Positions 22,325 to 33,237 of a stretch of DNA of 64,000 nt are shown one piece after another. Each line of letters opens with the position of its first letter. Position 1 is the first letter of the stretch. The notes beneath the pieces were generated by a model. The model saw nothing but the letters and a program-made list of their open reading frames with translations. It was not told where the DNA came from and ran no database searches. Source of the DNA: Saccharina japonica (Eukaryota; Sar; Phaeophyceae; Laminariales; Laminariaceae); NCBI GenBank assembly GCA_008828725.1, contig MEHQ01002986.1, positions 392,591 through 456,590 of the forward strand, written 5' to 3'. Made by a program: the position numbers and the translations under genes.

Positions 22325-22475
22325 ATAATGTGTGTGGTGTGTTGTCTTCACATTAAACATTAAACCCATTATTTATTATTTCCACCCAACTGCATCAGTA
22401 CACCCAGTGTCTGTCCGAATTCCTAATCCTAGAGATACCAGGTACGTACTAATATTATTGTGGTCACAGACCTAC
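22325..22475 (+). repeat. REP-E diverged copy
   Basis: GTTGTCTTCACATTAAACAT, then CACCCAGTGTCTGTCCGAAT and GGTCACAGACCTACGAGACA. It belongs to a second subfamily of REP-E, shared with 60068-60242. Confidence 0.65.
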
Positions 22476-22849
22476 GAGACAGAGAAAAAAACAAAACAAG
22501 AATAACCGCAAATTAATGGGTAAGGCAAGTGAAAATGTCAACGCACCGGGGCACGAGAAAACTTTGACTCAAGCCATACCAGACAAAATACGAACAAAGA
22601 AGACAATAGGCGCACTATATACTTTATTTCATATATATCATTATCAATAGTACATATCCTCGATCTCACAGCTGTTGTTTTTAATTTTTATGAAATATAA
22701 ATATATACGAGTACTGGTATATATATGCGTATGCGCCAACCTTTTCTCAAATAACAAGTGGTATGGTATGATATGTACCAGGTAAGCTCTATTTGCTATA
22801 CTCTCAAGTATATCATAATGGGCCAACAATTTTTTTTGTTTTGTTTTTG

Positions 22850-23055
22850 TTTTTCCATCTCCCCTTTAATACCTCTGCCCTTCTTTGCTCTATCCTTCCT
22901 ACATATTAATAGTCGTAACTCAGATTCGGGGTCACTACTGTAAGCAGAGGCTCTTCTCCCTCCTCCCCACTACTCGTATGGTTCGCGCCTTGATTTTTTA
23001 TCGCGAGAAGGCTCCAGCCCGTTCTTCCCCTCGTCTACTCGCGTCGATATTAGTA
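22850..23055 (-). mobile_element. SINE body, no head
   Basis: Reverse-complement body: from GACGAGGGGAAGAACGGGCT through AGAGGAGGGAGAAGAGCCTC and GTGACCCCGAATCTGAGTTA. It faces the + strand copy at 23083-23272. Confidence 0.75.
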
Positions 23056-23082
23056 ATAAATCATCAATCAGCTCGCTTTCAT

Positions 23083-23272
23083 TTTAAACAAATTCGATGA
23101 AGATCGACGAGCGTTGGGAAGGCTGAACCCTCTGCGCGATAAAAATCAAGGCAAGAACCGTAGTGGGGGAGGAGGGAGAGGAGCCTACTTTGTGACCCCG
23201 GATCCGAGTTACGACTAAGGAGGGAGAAAGACAGAAGTGCGAAGATAATAAATGGGATGGGAAAAAAAACAA
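23083..23272 (+). mobile_element. SINE body, no head
   Basis: AATTCGATGAAGATCGACGA, AACCCTCTGCGCGATAAAAA, GTGACCCCGGATCCGAGTTA and GCGAAGATAATAAATGGGAT. With the preceding inverted copy it forms a hairpin-capable pair only about 30 bp apart. Confidence 0.8.
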
Positions 23273-23299
23273 CGAAGAATCACGCCGGAAGAGGGAAGA

Positions 23300-23776
23300 G
23301 GGAGTGAATGAAGCGAGAGCCCCAATCATTTTTTTTTTGTTTTCTCCTACCTTTTTTTACAAGACCCTCCCTGAGTGAATGAAGCGAGAGCCCCAATCAA
23401 CTTTTTTTTGTTTTCTCCTACCTTTTTTTACAAGACCCTCCCTGAGTGAATTAAGCGAGAGCCCCAATCAACTTTTTGTTTTCTCCTACCTTTTTTTGCA
23501 AGACCCTCCCTGAGTGAATGAAGCGAGAGCCCCAATCAACTTTTTTGTTTTCTCCTACCCTTTTTTACAAGACCCTTCCTGAGTGAATGAAGCGAGAGCC
23601 CCAATCAACTTTTTGTTTTCTCCTACCCTTTTTTACAAGACCCTCCCTGAGTGAATGAAGCGAGAGCCCCAATCAACTTTTTTTGTTTTCTCCTACCTTT
23701 TTTTACAAGACCCTCCCTGAGTGAATGAAGCGAGAGCCCCAATCAACTTTTTTGTTTTCTCCTACCTTTTTTACCC
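23300..23776. repeat. Minisatellite, seven units of 67-70 bp
   Basis: The unit is TGAGTGAATGAAGCGAGAGC, CCCAATCAAC, a T-run, GTTTTCTCCTACC, a second T-run and CAAGACCCTCCC. Copies differ mainly in T-run length. Confidence 0.95.
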
Positions 23777-24085
23777 CTCCCTGCTGCTGGCGAGGGGGTT
23801 AAGGCCATTGAAAAAAGTAGGTACTCGTAACAAGAAGAAATCGAAAAGAAGAGAAAAACTATTGTCTCCATTTTGCGATTCCGATTTCCGATTTCCGATG
23901 TCGAATGAACATTTAATCGTACGATTCAAGAACCGGATGATGAATCTTAATCGGATTCGATTCACAAGCCAGCCCTTCGCACATATTTATAAAATTAAAA
24001 TTAAAAAAACGGCTGAGAGATCGAAGATTTCGTCGAAACTCATATCATATTATTTAATAGTTGTAAGGTAGGTTGTTCGTGGTAT

Positions 24086-24398
24086 GGGGGGGGGGGGGGG
24101 GTACTCATGTTGTGCACGGCCGTAGTCATATGACCATAGACCCTCGCATCCCTACAATGCCGGGACGGAGCGCGTTGGGTTTTCACCAACCAGGCAGACA
24201 TTGCTTGCACCAAGCGCGAAACGCCGTGAGGTATTGGGCGAGTCGCATGGAGGGTGAGCTGCATCCTGCTAAGAACCGCCTCTGAGGCGGACTTGCATAT
24301 GGACGACAGCTTCAATGAGTTAATTTAATTTCTGGTGTGGCCACTTCCGGAGACAGCAATGGGTTTTACTATGTAACTGCCTCGCGGACGCCTTACGG
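24086..24398 (-). mobile_element. LINE subfamily B 3' end
   Basis: A 17-G run, then TACTCATGTTGTGCACGGCC through GAGGCGGACTTGCATATGGA, near-identical to 8440-8755. The minus strand codes SRLVQAMSAWLVKTQ and VYGHMTTAVHN before the C-run. It is truncated at CGGACGCCTTAC. Confidence 0.8.
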
Positions 24399-25249
24399 GG
24401 AGGGAAAATAATATTAATAGTATATTTGCGAGCTGATGAGTGTGACACTTTCATCGCGCACATATTATATTATATATATCATCTGATACTATCATACGAA
24501 GTACACCAACATTTCTGAGATTGGTTCCGATACAGCAGTTGAACCGTACGATTGAATCGGATAGATGTATGGATGGATTTGTTTGCGATTCACACGGCCA
24601 GGCCTAATAATATTTTACCTTTTTGCGATCATTCCGATTTCGATCGATTGAATCGTACGATTGAAGAATTGGGTGATAAATAAATCTGCTTGCGATACAC
24701 AAGCCAGCCCCTACTTGACCGTTTTTGATAGAAAAAACCCGTGAAACACACACACACACACACAAAAAATGACGTCGTACGTATGTATATATCGTAGTTC
24801 GTTTGAAAGAGCGTTGAGTTCGCAGAGAGGTGCGTCATCGTTTTTTCAGCGCTAGATTTTTCCAGAAATGGAAAGGTTTAAGGTTTTCACTACCGAAAAA
24901 TGCGGCTTTTGTTGTTGAAATATCTGTGGCCGAGAGCCTGCCGAAAATGTGTTTCTTGACTTCTTTTTTTTTTCACCTTTTTTCGACCGTTCGTTGTCGA
25001 GAAATCGAGCACCTTGAAAAACGATCGTACCCCAGCGTGAACTCAACGCTCTATACTATAATTACAATTACTATGTATATTAAGGGCGGTACGTATTATA
25101 TATATATATATTTATTTGTTATTTGCCTTCCGACAATGTGCAGGAGATTATTAATTCAGATCCGAATGAAGAAGCTGACACAAATCGTCGAATACCACCA
25201 ATCTCATCCAACCAATTCTCCTCCCCTTCGTGTCCTCAATAGAATATTA

Positions 25250-25400
25250 TCTTTGCCATCCGACAATGTGTAGCATGATCTTCAGCGTTGATCACTCATA
25301 AAACTCCCAAAAGCAGAAGACCACGGAAACCAAGGAAACCTATGCGTACAGTCTAACACCCTTCTATGTCTGCTTCCCGCCAAGATTTATCCCCAATACT
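25250..25400. repeat. Dispersed repeat shared with 49430-49572
   Basis: GCCATCCGACAATGTG, GATCTTCAGCGTTGATCACT and GGAAACCAAGGAAACCTATG match 49430-49572 in inverted orientation over about 130 bp. Confidence 0.75.
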
Positions 25401-25668
25401 CCATTGTTGTCCTTGCTCCCTCCTTCTTCCCAATATGCCCTCTTTACGTTCAATACTTAAGTCCTAAGCCGCATCTAAGCTCCATCCCCACGCCATCGGT
25501 GTGGGTCTGTCATCCCCCCCCCCCCTGCTCCTCCTCGCTTCCTGGCGACCCCTGAGCTGAAGTTTGAAGCGTGAAACCCTCCTGGAGATGGCGACCTGTG
25601 TGGTCACCGAGACGATTTGCAATAGGCGTTCTTTCACCACCCCTTTCCTAGCCATTACATAGTGAACC

Positions 25669-25905
25669 GGTCGCCCCGGTAGTCTATTATGGTCAGCTTC
25701 AAATGCTACTATTAATAGCATTGGTACCCCAGTTCAAATCCCACCGTAGTGAGATTTTGACTTTATTTGCACAAATAAAAAGGAACCAATTGCTGAGAGC
25801 GTCTTCGTGGCGTGGTTAGGCAGGATTCCACGCGAGTCGACGAGGGAAGAAAGTGCTCAGATATTATCACGACAAAAAAAGCAAGGCAGGCGAGTCATCC
25901 CACGG
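25669..25905 (+). mobile_element. tRNA-headed SINE
   Basis: The head GGTCGCCCCGGTAGTCTATT and B-box-like CAGTTCAAATCCC are followed by TTTATTTGCACAAATAAAAA, GCTGAGAGCG and GACGAGGGAAGAAAGTGCTC. The second half of the body continues displaced at 26128-26345. Confidence 0.75.
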
Positions 25906-26127
25906 TAGGGGCGCAGCAGAATTTTCTGAGCTCCTCGCATGAGGAGGTCAATATCTCACCCGAAACATGAAGTTCGGAAACATTCGTTCGCGCAATCCGA
26001 CCAAGCCTTCCAATGCGGTAGTCCCAAAACAAATATACCAGTAAAATCATAATAGTATCCGGTGGTTACTCACGTCAGGAGCACAACCGGTCAGAAAAAA
26101 TTGAGCTACCCCTACCGTGGGATTGCT

Positions 26128-26345
26128 TAAGAACCGTAGCGGGGAGGGAGGAGAAGAGCCTACTTAGCCCTTTTAAGACTGCAGTCCTGTTTGGGGGAAA
26201 TCCACACTAATTCCAAGTGTTTTGTCCCCATATCGGGACTCCAGTCCTACAGGGGTTAGTGACCCCGGATCTGAGTTACGACTAAAGAGGGAGAGAAAAG
26301 AAGGGCGAAGATGAATTTGTAAATGGGATGGAGAAAAGAAAGAAA
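26128..26345 (+). mobile_element. SINE body interrupted by a TTAA MITE
   Basis: AAGAACCGTAGCGGGGAGGG and GAAGAGCCTAC resume after the MITE as GTGACCCCGGATCTGAGTTA and GGGCGAAGATGAATTTGTAA. The uninterrupted form is seen at 44090-44180. Confidence 0.8.
26168..26255. mobile_element. TTAA-family MITE nested in a SINE
   Basis: TTAG duplicates flank it (26164-26167 and 26256-26259). Its ends are CCCTTTTAAGACTGCAGTCC and GGACTCCAGTCCTACAGGGG, and its core CACACTAATTCCAAGTGTTT. The empty site (CCTACTTTGTGACCCC) is intact in other SINE copies, giving a clear before-and-after comparison. Confidence 0.88.
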
Positions 26346-28174
26346 GAAAAAAGTAGGTACCCCGATTTAAGAGAGCCAGTGACAAGCTAAGCCAAAACAA
26401 GCGCTCTTAACTACACATTGCTCTTATCTGCAGTGGTGAATATGTAGATTTTAGTATAGGCGGGACGTACATCCCGATTTGACCGCTTTTAAATCCCGAA
26501 TGCTCTTGTCTTCGGGCGGTACCCACTACTCTTTATACATATGATACTTCGTATATATATAATATGTATATACGCGTATGTATATTTTTATATATATAAA
26601 CCAGTATAAACGGTGAGTTAATTCGCTGAAGAACTGAAAAATGATGATGAAAATGAAAAGTGATAAAAATAAATAGTAAAAATGCCGTATTAAATATTAA
26701 ACAGGGTGGGGAGTTCACTACCAGAAATTGTTGTTTTGATGGAATCTAAAATCAGATAAAAAGATCCTCGTGGACCTTGGACTCTTGGTCCTCTTGGTGT
26801 TCCTATTCTGCCTCCTCTCGGATTTTACCGGCAAATTTTGTCGTTTTCATGTACTGCAGCCCTCCTAAAAAGTGCAAACCCCAAAAGTCCACTAATCGAT
26901 TGCATTTTGTTTCATCGAAGAAACCGCCAAACCGGAAGGGAAATGGACCAAGAGCTCGCTTAGAGTGCTTTTTTTGTTTTTTTGTTTTTTTGCTTTCTTT
27001 CGTGTTTTTTTGGTGCTCTCTTCGTACCCGGAACGTCGTCGTTTCATGTGTACATATAGAAATGTTTGCTTACTTTCCTCGATGGATTAGCGATGATTTT
27101 GGTTGTCTCCGTGATCGTGATCACTTTAATAGTACCTGTGTACGCGTATACGTTGGGATTTTGGAGCCAATGAACTAAAGAAATGTGATTTTTATGCGTT
27201 TTTTTTCCCGATAATAAAAGCGATATGAGGAGAGGTCAAGCAAACTCACCATGATTACGAGACATAAGGCGAGCTAAGATACATGCCTTTTTTATGGTTA
27301 TGCTCGACTTCGTGTGTTCAGTGTCGAATTCAAAGCTCGTAGTTAACATTATCCCTTGAGGGGGGGGGTAGGGCTTTGTATCGCGTAGAGGTATGCTTAC
27401 TTTTTAGTTTCATTCGTGAAAAGCTCACGCCATATACGAAGTGTTGCGATTTTCGAACTGCTGTCAAAAAGCATATGTAATACCAACCAGTACAACAGCT
27501 GATCTACAAAACAAGAAATAAACACCTATCAGGGTATCACAATAAATTGTTTCCCGCAAGGGAAAAAAATGAGTTTGTGTGAGATATACCTGGTAGCTTA
27601 TTTTGCGACCCTGGCCAACTATTAATAGTACCCACCTGGCGACTTTTAGTCTTCCAATTCACAAGTTTAGTCGTGATCGTTTTTTTTTTTACGGGGGACC
27701 ACAGCAGTAGTCAGACCTCAGATCACGTACACAAAAACCTACCAGGTATATATTCCAGTATTTCTACTATTAAGCACATTTTGGTCCTGATTTTTTCGTT
27801 CCCCCCCCTAACAGTGTCGATGTCGATGCTGGTTTTTCGTCCTGTTCGTATAAACTATATCGTATCTACTGTACATATATACAGTAGTATAGAGATACAC
27901 AAGTATGTGGCCACAGGCAGTCTAAGTGGCGTATGATCTCCTATCTACAAAGACCAGAGAGATAATAAGTACCTTGGTATATATGTGGCCACAGCAGTCA
28001 GCCTACGTGGCATATGGATGAATACATACCAATCTGACCGGAAATATAAGCACCATTTCAATTACATGTTAATATAAAACCGGTCCTTATATTCTGGATC
28101 AGAGTGGTAAATTGTTGTTTTAATCCAAACATGACGAACATCCAACCCCCCCCCCTCCATGAAACGCATGTCAG

Positions 28175-28654
28175 GTTGGAAACCCAGGGCGAGTCGTCGT
28201 GTCGGCCACCGCTGTCGGAGCCTGGCTGGAGCACAACATGGAAGCGAAGAGGCCGGTCATGGCGAGGCTGGCCGCGGCGCTCAAGACCAAAGCGAGGTCG
28301 ATCGACGCCGTATCTGGCGAATCCTTATCTGCCGATGAAAGCTCATCTGCCGAGGGTCCCTTATCTAGCGATGATGCCTTAGTCAACGATGCCTTAGCTG
28401 GGGAAACCTTATCTGGCGACGCTACCTTATCTGGCGATGATTCCTTACCTGGCGATGCCTCTGGGGAAGATGCTTCTGGTCAAGAAGGACCCCTGTTGGG
28501 CGATAAAGCAGCAGGGGTTTCCAGCGGAGGCAGCGAGGGAGGGGGGAGGGGGGGACACGCCGCGGAGACCGGGGGGGAAGCGGTAACAGGGGTGCAAGAA
28601 CGTAGAGGGGGGAGAGAGGAGGAGGAGGAAGGGTGGGAAGAGTGGGGGGGGTGA
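28175..28654 (+). CDS. Smr-domain protein, last exon
   Basis: After GCATGTCAG the phase-0 frame reads VGNPGRVVVSATAVGAWLEH, then NMEAKRPVMARLAAALKTKA, the C-terminal extension after the Smr core. It then passes into a 60-residue acidic repeat of SGES/SADE/SGDD type and a Gly/Glu-rich end. NPGRVVV followed by a WL dipeptide matches the position of the final strand and helix of a Smr-type C-terminus. The stop is TGA at 28652. A donor inside the Gly-rich end could shorten this exon. GC content is far above the flanking introns. Confidence 0.7.
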   Translation, partial: VGNPGRVVVSATAVGAWLEHNMEAKRPVMARLAAALKTKARSIDAVSGESLSADESSSAEGPLSSDDALVNDALAGETLSGDATLSGDDSLPGDASGEDASGQEGPLLGDKAAGVSSGGSEGGGRGGHAAETGGEAVTGVQERRGGREEEEEGWEEWGG

Positions 28655-29112
28655 GGAGGAAGGGGGGGGGGACTGGACGGAGGAAGGGAGTGGGAGGAAG
28701 AGGAGGGGTGGAGGCGGGGGGAAGGAGTTCGATACAGTGCGGCAGGAGGAGGAGGGGAGGCGGGGGGGGAGACAGGGGGGTGGCTATTACCGGTGCCGCA
28801 AAGGCTCGACGCGGATGCCAATGACGGCGGTAGCAGTAGCAGTAGCGGTGGCAGTAGCGATGGCAGTAGAGGTGGTGATAGCGGAAGTGGAAGCAGGAGC
28901 AGCAGCATCACCGCTAGCAGAATATCCCTCCCGTCCGGCAGCAGCAGCTTTCGGGCGGTGGGGATGGCTGCTTCGCCCAAGAGCGGACGCCCGCGGCCGC
29001 GGACACGGGGGGCGGGTGTCGCCGCTGCCGCTAAGGCTAACGCTAAGGATAGCGCTAAGGGTAGTGCTAAGGGTGGTGCCAAGGCTGACGCTAAGGCTGG
29101 CGCAAAGGAATA
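28655..29112. other. GC-rich purine tract and GCTAAG repeats after the Smr stop
   Basis: GGGGGAGGA-type sequence, then GGCAGTAGC repeats, then a degenerate GCTAAGGxTAGC array that resumes at 29245-29300 and 29530-29575. Long frames on both strands (Gly/Ser-rich on +, Leu/Pro-rich on minus) have no family signal and are best read as composition artefacts, perhaps 3' UTR. Confidence 0.5.
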
Positions 29113-29388
29113 AGTAATCTGCGAGACCGCACTTTGACCCCTTATCTGACCTGACCTTCCCCCCTTATACTAGAACTATTAAAATCATATCATGGCCAGA
29201 TAACGCCTCGACGGCGTCGAAAGAGACCGATATTATGTGATATCGTTTGCTAAGGACACTGCTAAGGCCAACGCTAAGACTCAGCGCAGTGCTAAGGGCG
29301 AAACACGCTACGCAGGAGCTCGCGGCTTGAGAGAGCCGCTTGACTGACCACCCCCGTACACTAAAGTAAATCCTACGTAGTGTATTAA

Positions 29389-29469
29389 CCCATTCAGAAC
29401 TGAAGAAAATGTCCCACACTAATTCCAAGTAGTTTGTCCCCAAATTCGTGGGACCGGTTCTAAAGGGGG
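29389..29469. mobile_element. TTAA MITE
   Basis: TTAA on both sides (29385 and 29470). Ends CCCATTCAGAACTG and CGGTTCTAAAGGGGG, core CCCACACTAATTCCAAGTAG. Confidence 0.85.
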
Positions 29470-29635
29470 TTAAGGCCAGCAGAAGATGCCTCGATGCATC
29501 TAAACAGACCGCTCTTCAATAATGGCATCGATGCTTAGGATATTGCTAAGTGTATCGCTAAGGCTAACGCTTCGCGTAGTCGGTAAATATACATGCTACC
29601 TTAAGGTAGAGGTGTTTCACCATGTTTTTTTTACT

Positions 29636-29740
29636 GAGGGTGGTCCCTTGAGGGGCTCTATACTAACAGTAAGTCAAAAACAGATTTTGGAGGAAAATAA
29701 AAGTGCTACAGTATATACCTGATGAGCATTCCCTTGGCCA
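29636..29740 (+). repeat. REP-C dispersed repeat
   Basis: GAGGGTGGTCCCTTGAGGGG, CTCTATACTAACAGTAAG, AACAGATTTTGGAGGAAAAT, AAAGTGCTACAG and CCTGATGAGCATTCCC. Other copies are at 30744, 31196 and 39614, with pieces at 9228, 10205, 33383 and 47378. Confidence 0.7.
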
Positions 29741-29790
29741 ATAGTATACGATGAAACGCATTGCAGCACAAGAATGAAAGTCCGGCTTAA

Positions 29791-29881
29791 CCCACTAAGA
29801 ACTGAAAACAAAAACAAAAAACTACCCCACACTAATTCCAAGTACTTTGCCCCCAAATATGGGGGACCAGTTCTTGAGGGG
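29791..29881. mobile_element. TTAA MITE
   Basis: TTAA at 29787 and TTGA at 29882. Ends CCCACTAAGAACTG and CCAGTTCTTGAGGGG, with an A-rich extra stretch near the left end. Confidence 0.8.
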
Positions 29882-30094
29882 TTGAGGCGTCTGATCATGC
29901 AGGAAAACGTTTCAGCCAAAAAAAGGTATACCTTATACCTCTATGCAGGAAAACATTCCAGCCAAAAAAAGGTATACCTAATATACCTCTATCGTAGCAT
30001 GCCATGCGTCCTAAGGACTAAATACATTACGAGGAGACCTCGGCTTTTGACGCCTTAACTGACCGCCCCCCCTACAGTAAAACTAGTACATTAA

Positions 30095-30172
30095 CCCCTT
30101 AAGAACTGGTCCCACACATTTTTGGACAAACTACTTGGAAATAGTGTGGGATTTTTTTCAGTTCTGAAAGGG
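30095..30172. mobile_element. TTAA MITE, reference copy
   Basis: 78 bp between perfect TTAA (30091-30094 and 30173-30176). Ends CCCCTTAAGAACTGGTCCC and TTCAGTTCTGAAAGGG. Terminal CCC with a TTAA target matches piggyBac-superfamily behaviour. It has no coding capacity. Confidence 0.9.
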
Positions 30173-30743
30173 TTAAGACCACTACCCCCTTTAAGCACCC
30201 TCTCCTGTACACAGGTGACCGAGACCCCCCCCCTTTCCCCCGCTTGAAAAAATATGGGCTTAAGCAAACCCTTGTGGAGACATTGAGCGATGCAGCACAC
30301 CATTACGCAGGCGCGCCTAACTGAGATGTTGTCGACATGGTGTGGCGGGGGGTTGCTACATTGTTCAAGGGCAATGCCACCTTCCACGGGTGACGGCATA
30401 TTATATGAGCTCCTCAGCATGTGTGGAGCTCAATTCTCCAGGCTTCATTCAGCCTGGAGGCTCACCAGCGGTAATTCGGTTTTTGACCCCTCTCCCCTAG
30501 CATTTGAAAACCAGCATAGTAGTCACCAGTCTAAAACCAAATGCTTTCGACGGTCAAAAGTGTCACAAATAACTACTGTAGGTTATTTAGTAGGGGAGAG
30601 TGTAACATCATCAGCAGTCTAAAACCAGCACAAGCTTGTAACATCATAACTGCTGCTGTACTTTAGTATGGATATTTCTTTCACATTTTATATCGCCCGA
30701 ATCCTGGCTTAAGGGAGAAGTGCAACCATTTTGGTTTTGAGGG

Positions 30744-30880
30744 TGGTCAGTCACTTGAGGAGCTCCATACTATTAGTAGGTAAAAAACTGATTGTGGAAG
30801 ATAACAAACGTGCTACTATATACGTACACGTAGATACCCGACGAACAAATCCCATGTCCCATGATACCTGGTATGTACGT
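30744..30880 (+). repeat. REP-C copy
   Basis: GTCACTTGAGGAGCTCCATA, ACTGATTGTGGAAGATAACA, ACGTGCTACTATATACG and ACCCGACGAACAAATCCCAT. Confidence 0.7.
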
Positions 30881-30904
30881 AGACAACGAAAACAAATGTG
30901 TTGA

Positions 30905-31006
30905 GTCCTGCCGACGACGCCAAATGTGAGGGTATTACCTGCTGAGCTATAGGGGTAAAAGATCGATCGATTACCCAGCCCAGGGTAATCCTTATAACAG
31001 CAGCCA
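30905..31006 (-). mobile_element. Second SINE family (leader plus tRNA-like head)
   Basis: On the minus strand GGATTACCCTGGGCTGGGTA, ATCGATCGATC, then TACCCCTATAGCTCAGCAGG and GTAATACCCTCACATTTGG. It contains an A-box-like TAGCTCAGCAGG. The B-box part is not clear in this copy. Confidence 0.65.
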
Positions 31007-31195
31007 CCCCGTCATTAAGTGAAAGTTGCTCGTAAATTTATCAACGCACATATCATATCATAGCGCGCGTCGAAAGGATGTTGGTGCCCGTTCAACCCGA
31101 CCAATATTTTATACCAGGTACGTAAGAGCTACCTGGTACGTATATAGTCCTGAAACAACTATTAATACCTTGACATGGCCAAGTTTTTTCCAAGG

Positions 31196-31325
31196 GAGGG
31201 TGGTCACTTGAGGAGCGCTCTATAATATCTCACGAAAAAAAAAAAAAAAACGGATTTTGGGGGACGAAATTAAAAGGTGCCATCATACCCGATGAATCAT
31301 CCCATGCTATCATGAACTCATGCAG
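31196..31325 (+). repeat. REP-C copy
   Basis: GAGGGTGGTCACTTGAGGAG, an A-run, CGGATTTTGGGGGACGAAAT and ACCCGATGAATCATCCCATG. Confidence 0.7.
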
Positions 31326-31396
31326 CCTAGTTATGAAAAAAACTCATACCAGGTATAGCAAAAACAAATCGACATTCCGACGCTTTTGAGTTATAA

Positions 31397-31484
31397 CCCC
31401 CCTTAAGAACTGGTCCCACGTATTTGGGGAACAAACTACTTGGAATTAGTGTGAGATAAGTTTTGTTTTTCAGTTCTGAATGGG
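31397..31484. mobile_element. TTAA-family MITE, altered flank
   Basis: CCCCCCTTAAGAACTGGTCC to TTTCAGTTCTGAATGGG. The flanks read ATAA and TGAA rather than TTAA. Confidence 0.75.
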
Positions 31485-31594
31485 TGAAGGAGCCAAAAAG
31501 TGCTACGTACAAAACCATCGTTCTAGCCGGGGTAGTAGTTGCTCACTCGAGAAGCTCAGCCAGTATTGCCTCAGAAGGCACAGACTAACTAATT

Positions 31595-31800
31595 ATCACC
31601 CCGGGTGCTAAGCTCTATATTATCTCATCACCCCGGGTGATAAAGTACGGTACTGCCTAAAAGTGTGACCCCCTATACCGTGGGGCGAGTCTACTGTAGC
31701 TTATCACCCAGGGTGATATAAGTACGATACTGCCAACAAGTGCAACCCTCTACCGTGGGAGGAGTCTAGCTTTTCACCCCGGGTGGTACGTGCGGTAAGG
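31595..31800. repeat. Tandem repeat with palindromic core, three units
   Basis: Each unit of about 75 bp has TATCACCCCGGGTGATA or a variant, then AGTACGGTACTGCC, AAAAGTGTGACCCCCTA and CCGTGGGGCGAGTCTA. Confidence 0.8.
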
Positions 31801-32225
31801 CAAAAAAAAAGTGCGCCTCCTATCTTGGGGATTAATCAGCTTTTGTGTAAAGCCAAAAGCCGCATGCAAAAAAACTAGAAACGTTGTACTCGTCCGATAT
31901 GGGGCTAGTTTTTTTCTTGCAAAAAATCTGCGGCGGGTATGACACGTAGTGAATCCGTTGGTCTTGCCCGAAGGCATGCCGTGGCTCCTGCCCCCTGTAG
32001 ACTCCTATAGCGAGCCTTGGCGATTATATATCCTTCCATACTTTCTCGATTACGCTATCCCACCTTATTCCAGCTGGCCCTTTAGTTACTCCCTCCCATA
32101 TACAGCTCTACCAGCTATATGGCTGGCAACCTCTTTTTTATGTTATACCTGGTATTGCCCTTCCAACTTTCTCAAACGTCTCTGTTTGTCGTAAGAAGTG
32201 GGTACATTCCCATTTCCGCTTTTAA

Positions 32226-32305
32226 CCCCTTAAGAAATGGTCCCACGAATTTGGGGGAAAACTACTTGGAATTAGTGTGGGATTTATTTTTCCGTTCTGA
32301 ATGGG
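32226..32305. mobile_element. TTAA MITE
   Basis: Perfect TTAA on both sides (32222 and 32306). CCCCTTAAGAAATGGTCCC to TTCCGTTCTGAATGGG. Confidence 0.88.
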
Positions 32306-32309
32306 TTAA

Positions 32310-32678
32310 TATAATACTCTGTATTACTCGGTGACGCGTGATACGATAGAGGTCGAGGTATATGTTCGTGGTATGCGGTAACTTGATACGGTCGGCGGAT
32401 ATACTTGGGGGTTTCATGTATTGTGGGGTTTTGTATTATGTGTCGGGGCATTATTTAATATGTTTCGTGCCTGGAGGGATGAAGCTGGTCCTACGGGATC
32501 AGTCCGTGATGATAATGATACGACCCGGGCTTTGATAGAATGATACTGCTCGTATATATGTGAGGGGTGCAGCCGGTGACAAACCTGGTGCGGCTTACCT
32601 CCCGTGTGTGGTTTATGTGGTTGGGTCTCTGACAAAACGGTATTGACCCAGCCTGGTGTGTGTTTGGGCGTACGTTAT
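32310..32678. other. No recognised feature
   Basis: Mixed sequence with short frames on the minus strand and no family resemblance. Confidence 0.4.
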
Positions 32679-32968
32679 GTGCAGGTTGCACCTGCCAAAG
32701 TTTTTGGGCAGGCTGTGTGTAGCAATTTCATCCTTGCCCGTCGACCCAGACCAAGCCAACCCCAGACAAACCCCTAACCATAACCCTAACCCTAACCCGA
32801 ACCCGAACCCCAACCCCTTGGGGAGCACGAGGTCGGCAGGGGCAGCCACGCGGCTCCGCCGCGTGTTTTGATGGCGTTTTTCCAAAAAAAAACATGCGGC
32901 CCAAAAGGCCAGCCTCACACATTAAAACCAGCATCCTGCACAAAAACTTTTGCAGGTGCAACCTGCAC
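32679..32968. mobile_element. Fold-back element with telomere-like core
   Basis: Inverted ends of about 38 bp (GTGCAGGTTGCACCTGCCAA at left, its near-complement ending 32968). Inside, 32762-32818 is CCCTAACC/CCCGAACC repeats, followed by a CACGCGGCTCCGCCGCGTG hairpin. At 290 bp its length is almost that of the 5608-5895 element, although the ends are unrelated. Confidence 0.72.
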
Positions 32969-33147
32969 ACAGTACGCGTCGTGTGTTTGGTATTTGGTGT
33001 ACGAGTGTACTTTATCTACTACTTGTCCTTGACGACCCATGGTATAGGCACGCGGGTAGAAATAACGCGTTTGACAGCGGCGTACAGAAACAGTATACCT
33101 TTTTTTGGCTGTTTTTTTTTTAAATTCTGAATGACGTGGCTCCTTAA

Positions 33148-33237
33148 CACTTTTAGGACTGCCGTCCCGTTTTGGGGACAAATTACTTAGAATTAGAGTG
33201 GTTTGTCCCCAAAACGGGACTGCAGTCCTAAAAAGGG
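33148..33237. mobile_element. TTAA MITE, ACTGCAGTCC subtype
   Basis: TTAA at 33144 and 33238. CACTTTTAGGACTGCCGTCC to CTGCAGTCCTAAAAAGGG, highly palindromic. Confidence 0.88.

Larger units (their letters stand above)
19430..28174 (+). other. Smr intron of about 8.7 kb
   Basis: It is filled with SINE, LINE and fold-back elements listed separately. I recognise nothing in 21240-21990, 24400-25240, 25400-25660 or 26350-28140 beyond AT-rich sequence, TATA-type repeats and homopolymers. Confidence 0.65.

Noticed and set aside
23300..23776. Regular spaced repeats as a CRISPR array
   Set aside because: The whole 67-70 bp unit is repeated with no unique spacers, and the genome is eukaryotic.
28480..29082. 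200-codon Leu/Pro-rich frame on the minus strand, signal-peptide-like start
   Set aside because: It overlaps the Smr last exon on the opposite strand and follows from GC-rich and GCTAAG repeat composition.
31949..32194. 81-codon frame rich in Trp, Tyr and Pro
   Set aside because: No splice or start context, no recognised family, and it ends in intron-type sequence.
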